This document shows positions 6,156 through 8,704 of a stretch of 8,704 nucleotides of DNA, one piece after another. The notes below the pieces were generated by a model. That model saw nothing but the letters and a program-made list of their open reading frames with translations, was not told where the DNA came from and did no database searches. Source of the stretch: Nitrospinota bacterium (GTDB lineage: Bacteria; UBA8248); the NCBI GenBank assembly GCA_029937135.1, contig JAPYQX010000107.1, positions 1-8,704 on the forward strand, read 5' to 3'. A program made the position numbers and the translations under genes. How positions within the stretch are numbered: position 1 is the stretch's first letter; every line of letters begins with the position of its first letter.

Positions 6156-6187
6156 CCTGCGAGGCCGCTGGCCTGTGAGGCCGCTGC
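6156..6187. repeat. Imperfect 16-bp tandem duplication next to the glnA stop codon
   Basis: Two adjacent 16-bp units (6156-6171 and 6172-6187) agree at 14 of 16 positions and share GAGGCCGCTG. They lie between the terminator and the glnA stop, in the glnA 3' untranslated region. No function is evident. Confidence 0.65.
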
Positions 6188-6196
6188 CAGCAAGGC

Positions 6197-7657
6197 CTAT
6201 ATGTCGTAGTAAAGCTCGAACTCGTGGGGGTGCGGGCGAAGCCGCACGGCGTCCACCTCGTTCACGCGCTTGTATTCGATCCAGTTCACGATCACATCCT
6301 TCGAGAAGACATCCCCCTTGAGGAGGAAGTCGTGGTCCGCCTCGAGGGCGTCGAGCGCCTCGGGAAGACTCCCCGGTGTCTGCTTCACGCCAGCTTTTTC
6401 CTCGGGAGCGAGATCGTAGAGATTCTTATCGACCGGCTCGGGCGGCAGTATTTTACTCTGGATACCGTCGAGACCGGCCATGAGCATGGCCGAGAACGCC
6501 AGGTAGGGGTTACAGGAGGCATCCGGGCAACGAAGCTCGACCCGCTTGGCTTTTTCACTGTGCGAGTACATCGGGATGCGCACGCAGGCGCTCCGGTTCC
6601 GGGACGAATACATGAGGTTGATCGGCGCCTCATAGCCGGGAACGAGCCGGCGGTAGCTGTTCGTCGTCGGGTTGGTGAGAGCCAGCAGCGCCGGAGCGTG
6701 CTTGAGCAGGCCACCGATGTAATAAAGCGCCGTCTGGCTTAAATCGCCGTAGGTTCCCGCCTGGAAAAATTGATTCTTTCCTTTCTTCCAGATGCTCTGG
6801 TGGGTGTGCATCCCCGAGCCGTTGTCCATGAAGACGGGCTTGGGCATGAAGGTGGCCGTCTTGCCGTGGCTGCGGGCGACGTTTTTCACCACATATTTGT
6901 ACTTCATCAGCTTATCCGCCGTGACGAGGAGCTTGTCGAAGTGAATATCGATTTCGCACTGCCCGGCGCTGCCCACCTCGTGATGGTGAACCTCGGTTTC
7001 AATTCCCATGTCCAGCATCGTCAGCATCATCTCGGACCGCATGTCCTGGAGGGTATCCGACGGGGGCGTTGGGAAATATCCCTCCTTGTAGCGCAATTTA
7101 TGGCCCAGGTTGGGGCCTTCGTCGGTGCCCGTATTCCAGGCCGCCTCGACCGAATCCACCTCGTAGAAGGCGTGGTTCTCGGCCTGGTTGAAGCGTACGT
7201 CGTCGAAAACGAAAAACTCCGCCTCGGGGCCAAAGTAGGCGACATCGCCGATTCCGGTCGAGTTGAGGTAGCGTTCGGCCTTCAGGGCGATGTGGCGCGG
7301 ATCACGCCCATAAAGCTCGAGCGTGACCGGATCCTTGATGTCGCAAATCAGGACCAGCGTCGGAATTTCCAGGAAGGGATCGATGAACGCCGTCTCCGGA
7401 TCCGGCATCAGGAGCATGTCGCTCTCGTCGATGCTCTGGAAGCCCCGGATGCTCGAGCCGTCGAAGCCTACGCCTTCGGAGAAGGTATCCGGTTCCAAAG
7501 TTCCGATGGGGGATGAAAAGTGCTGCCACATGCCGGGCATGTCGGTGAAGCGGTAATCCACGATCTTGGCCCCGCTATCCTTGGCCAGCTTGAGAACCTT
7601 GGAGACGGCGCTTGCGCCTCCTCCTTTTGAAGAAGCTTTTTTCGGTTTCGTCGCCAT
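6197..7657 (-). CDS. glnA: Glutamine synthetase type I (GlnA), adenylylation-type
   Basis: Cytoplasmic enzyme joining ammonia to glutamate with ATP to form glutamine, a dodecamer in this family. The 486 residues fit GSI (about 470). Visible signatures are FDGSSIRGFQSIDESD (65-80), the metal-ligand stretch GPEAEFFVF (143-151), the ATP and glutamate site KPVFMDNGSGMHTHQS (273-288), NRSACVRIP (354-362) and KNLYDLAPEE. Tyr414 in the last motif is the tyrosine adenylylated by GlnE, marking a GSI-beta regulated enzyme. The end PHPHEFELYYDI is the standard C-terminus. The N-terminus carries about 14 extra residues rich in Lys, Ser and Gly before the usual first helix. No GTG, TTG or ATG offers a shorter start. 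The ATG at 7655-7657 has AGAGGGG eight bases upstream, so a longer in-frame ATG (7712-7714) is rejected. It lies 92 bp after glnD on the same strand, probably in one nitrogen-control unit, and converges with lutBC. Confidence 0.97.
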   Translation of the reverse strand: MATKPKKASSKGGGASAVSKVLKLAKDSGAKIVDYRFTDMPGMWQHFSSPIGTLEPDTFSEGVGFDGSSIRGFQSIDESDMLLMPDPETAFIDPFLEIPTLVLICDIKDPVTLELYGRDPRHIALKAERYLNSTGIGDVAYFGPEAEFFVFDDVRFNQAENHAFYEVDSVEAAWNTGTDEGPNLGHKLRYKEGYFPTPPSDTLQDMRSEMMLTMLDMGIETEVHHHEVGSAGQCEIDIHFDKLLVTADKLMKYKYVVKNVARSHGKTATFMPKPVFMDNGSGMHTHQSIWKKGKNQFFQAGTYGDLSQTALYYIGGLLKHAPALLALTNPTTNSYRRLVPGYEAPINLMYSSRNRSACVRIPMYSHSEKAKRVELRCPDASCNPYLAFSAMLMAGLDGIQSKILPPEPVDKNLYDLAPEEKAGVKQTPGSLPEALDALEADHDFLLKGDVFSKDVIVNWIEYKRVNEVDAVRLRPHPHEFELYYDI

Positions 7658-7665
7658 TGAATCGA

Positions 7666-7672
7666 CCCCTCT
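7666..7672 (-). promoter_or_regulatory. Ribosome binding site of glnA
   Basis: AGAGGGG on the minus strand, eight bases before the ATG at 7655-7657. It fixes the start and thus the basic N-terminal extension of GlnA. Confidence 0.7.
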
Positions 7673-7680
7673 TGATAAAG

Positions 7681-7696
7681 GGACACAAAGGTGTCC
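7681..7696 (-). promoter_or_regulatory. Small inverted repeat in the glnA leader
   Basis: GGACAC and GTGTCC form a perfect 6-bp stem with a four-base loop, about nine bases upstream of the glnA ribosome site. In the glnD-glnA spacer it could be a repressor half-site pair, a weak attenuator or an mRNA processing hairpin. A run of seven T lies just upstream on the minus strand. I see no sigma-54 promoter motif (GG and GC elements at -24 and -12) in the spacer. Confidence 0.35.
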
Positions 7697-7749
7697 GTTC
7701 AAAAAAATCCACAAGAACCAGCTTCAGGAAATTGTTTTCCTACCGGCTC

Positions 7750-8704
7750 CTAAAAAGACGTTGATTTCTCGGCTGCTTCCTCGGTGAGCTCATTGGTCAA
7801 AATTTCGCACAACTCACCGAGCCTTTTCTTATCTTCGATTTTTCGCCCATCGGAGTCCGTCACATAAAACACATCGACGGCCCTGAGACCCTCGGTGGAT
7901 ATTTTCGCCCGCGATATAGATACGTCCTCCTCCACCAGCCGCCCCGAAATCTGAGCCAAAAGCCCGTGGCGATCGGGCGTAATGATTTCGATGACCGTGT
8001 CGTCGTCGCTCGCCGTGAGGTCGTATTCCACCAGGGTGGGAATCTCGAAATAGATCTTTTTTTTCGGGTGGCGAGTAGCCTTGGTCTTCGCCGCCAATTC
8101 CTCGATGGTGACTTTTCCCGAAAGATGGTCACCGAGATCTTTTTCGAATTTATCCCACAAGGTACTGTCGGTGACGGCCTTCCCCTCCGGATCGACCACG
8201 ATAAAGGAGTCCACCACCAAGCCTTCGGAATCCGTATAGGCCTTCGCCTCGAGGATCTTGATATGAAAAGAAGCGAGTGTCATGGCGATTATGCCGAACA
8301 GGCCCAGCCGGTCACGGCACACCAGCGTCAGGAGCGTGTTGCCCAGCCGCCGCCGGTGGGTCACATCCATCACAAAAGACCTGTCCTCTCCCAGTTTCTC
8401 GCTCATTTCGATCTGGTGGAGGATAACCTGCGGCGCGGTTCCGAGCCGATAGCGCTCGGGCATTCTATCCAGGTACTTGAGGATCAGCGACGTGGTCACT
8501 TTGCTCACCGCCGCCCGCGCCTCAAGGCACACCTGGTTACCGATATCATCGAGCCGCTTTTTTCGGGAGATGGCCTCGCCAGACTCCATGACCCGTAGCG
8601 TGCGCCGGTAAAGCTCGAACAAGAGCGTTCCGCGCCATTCATTCCAGATTCCCGGCGCCACCGCGTTGATATCTCCGTAGCTTAGCAAATAAAGCATCTT
8701 GAGT
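7750..8704 (-). CDS. glnD: GlnD, PII uridylyltransferase/uridylyl-removing enzyme, C-terminal part (5' end outside window)
   Basis: Bifunctional nitrogen sensor that uridylylates PII proteins when glutamine is low and removes the group when it is high. About 317 C-terminal residues are visible. The frame runs off the right edge, so an ATG at 8695-8697 is internal and not the start. The first visible stretch, LYLLSYGDINAVAPGIWNEW, is the conserved GlnD segment near the end of the HD domain, followed by the LLFELYRRTL helix. Two ACT domains follow. ACT1 (about 119-190 from that Met) has VCRDRLGLFGIIAMTLASFH and DSFIVVDPEG. ACT2 (about 233-305) has IEIITPDRHGLLAQISGRLV and DVFYVTDSDG. These tandem ACT domains bind glutamine in known GlnD proteins. 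The catalytic nucleotidyltransferase and most of the HD domain are outside the window, so their state is unknown. The stop is TAG at 7750-7752. glnA follows 92 bp downstream on the same strand. Confidence 0.95.
   Translation of the reverse strand, partial: LKMLYLLSYGDINAVAPGIWNEWRGTLLFELYRRTLRVMESGEAISRKKRLDDIGNQVCLEARAAVSKVTTSLILKYLDRMPERYRLGTAPQVILHQIEMSEKLGEDRSFVMDVTHRRRLGNTLLTLVCRDRLGLFGIIAMTLASFHIKILEAKAYTDSEGLVVDSFIVVDPEGKAVTDSTLWDKFEKDLGDHLSGKVTIEELAAKTKATRHPKKKIYFEIPTLVEYDLTASDDDTVIEIITPDRHGLLAQISGRLVEEDVSISRAKISTEGLRAVDVFYVTDSDGRKIEDKKRLGELCEILTNELTEEAAEKSTSF

Noticed and set aside
6770..7516. A 248-codon plus-strand frame opposite glnA, and a 210-codon one opposite glnD (7966-8598)
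   Set aside because: Both are complements of strongly conserved coding sequence and show no family features of their own.
1..8704. Mobile elements, CRISPR array, tRNA or rRNA
   Set aside because: I looked for transposase motifs, terminal inverted repeats, regularly spaced repeats and tRNA-like cloverleaf sequences and found none. The short repeats seen are only two-copy.

Overview
The window is a high-GC bacterial chromosomal segment with six complete protein-coding genes and two genes cut by the window edges. Every gene longer than a domain can be assigned to a known family, and I see no phage, transposon, CRISPR, tRNA or rRNA. The organism is flagellated (hook protein FlgE) and controls nitrogen assimilation in the proteobacterial manner (GlnD with tandem ACT domains, and a glutamine synthetase with the adenylylation tyrosine). 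It also has a lactate-utilisation (Lut/LUD) iron-sulfur enzyme. This fits a proteobacterium, a delta-proteobacteria-like lineage, or a related marine or soil group. The sequence alone does not settle the phylum.

Layout from left to right. (1) Positions 2-361, plus strand: C-terminal part of flgE, ending its transcription unit at a GC-rich hairpin (378-403). (2) Positions 421-2735, minus strand: an apparent three-gene operon, transcribed right to left, encoding a thioredoxin-fold [2Fe-2S] ferredoxin, an acyl-CoA dehydrogenase that best starts at a TTG, and a two-repeat dimeric alpha/beta-barrel-like protein of unknown substrate. (3) Positions 2736-2985: a 250-bp divergent control region with an exact 13-bp direct repeat spaced 32 bp apart and an extended -10 promoter candidate facing right. 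(4) Positions 2986-6032, plus strand: lutA overlapping by 4 bp a fused lutB-lutC gene. (5) Positions 6033-6196: a convergent intergenic region with a strong bidirectional terminator flanked by two different short tandem duplications. (6) Positions 6197-8704, minus strand: glnD (C-terminal part only) followed by glnA, with a small hairpin in the 92-bp spacer.

How the genes work together. LutA plus LutBC would form a membrane-peripheral, iron-sulfur L-lactate oxidation complex, here from two polypeptides instead of three. The divergent operon holds another redox pair (acyl-CoA dehydrogenase and ferredoxin). The shared promoter region with a repeated operator-like site suggests that the two units could be co-regulated. 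GlnD senses glutamine and acts through PII and GlnE on the adenylylation state of GlnA, so their adjacency is a nitrogen-control cluster, although glnB and glnE are not in the window.

The most unusual points are the LutB-LutC fusion, the CCG-to-CCA change in the first cysteine-rich domain of LutA, the repeated site in the divergent promoter, and the uncharacterised barrel protein linked to an acyl-CoA dehydrogenase. I do not see clear proof of a wholly new system.
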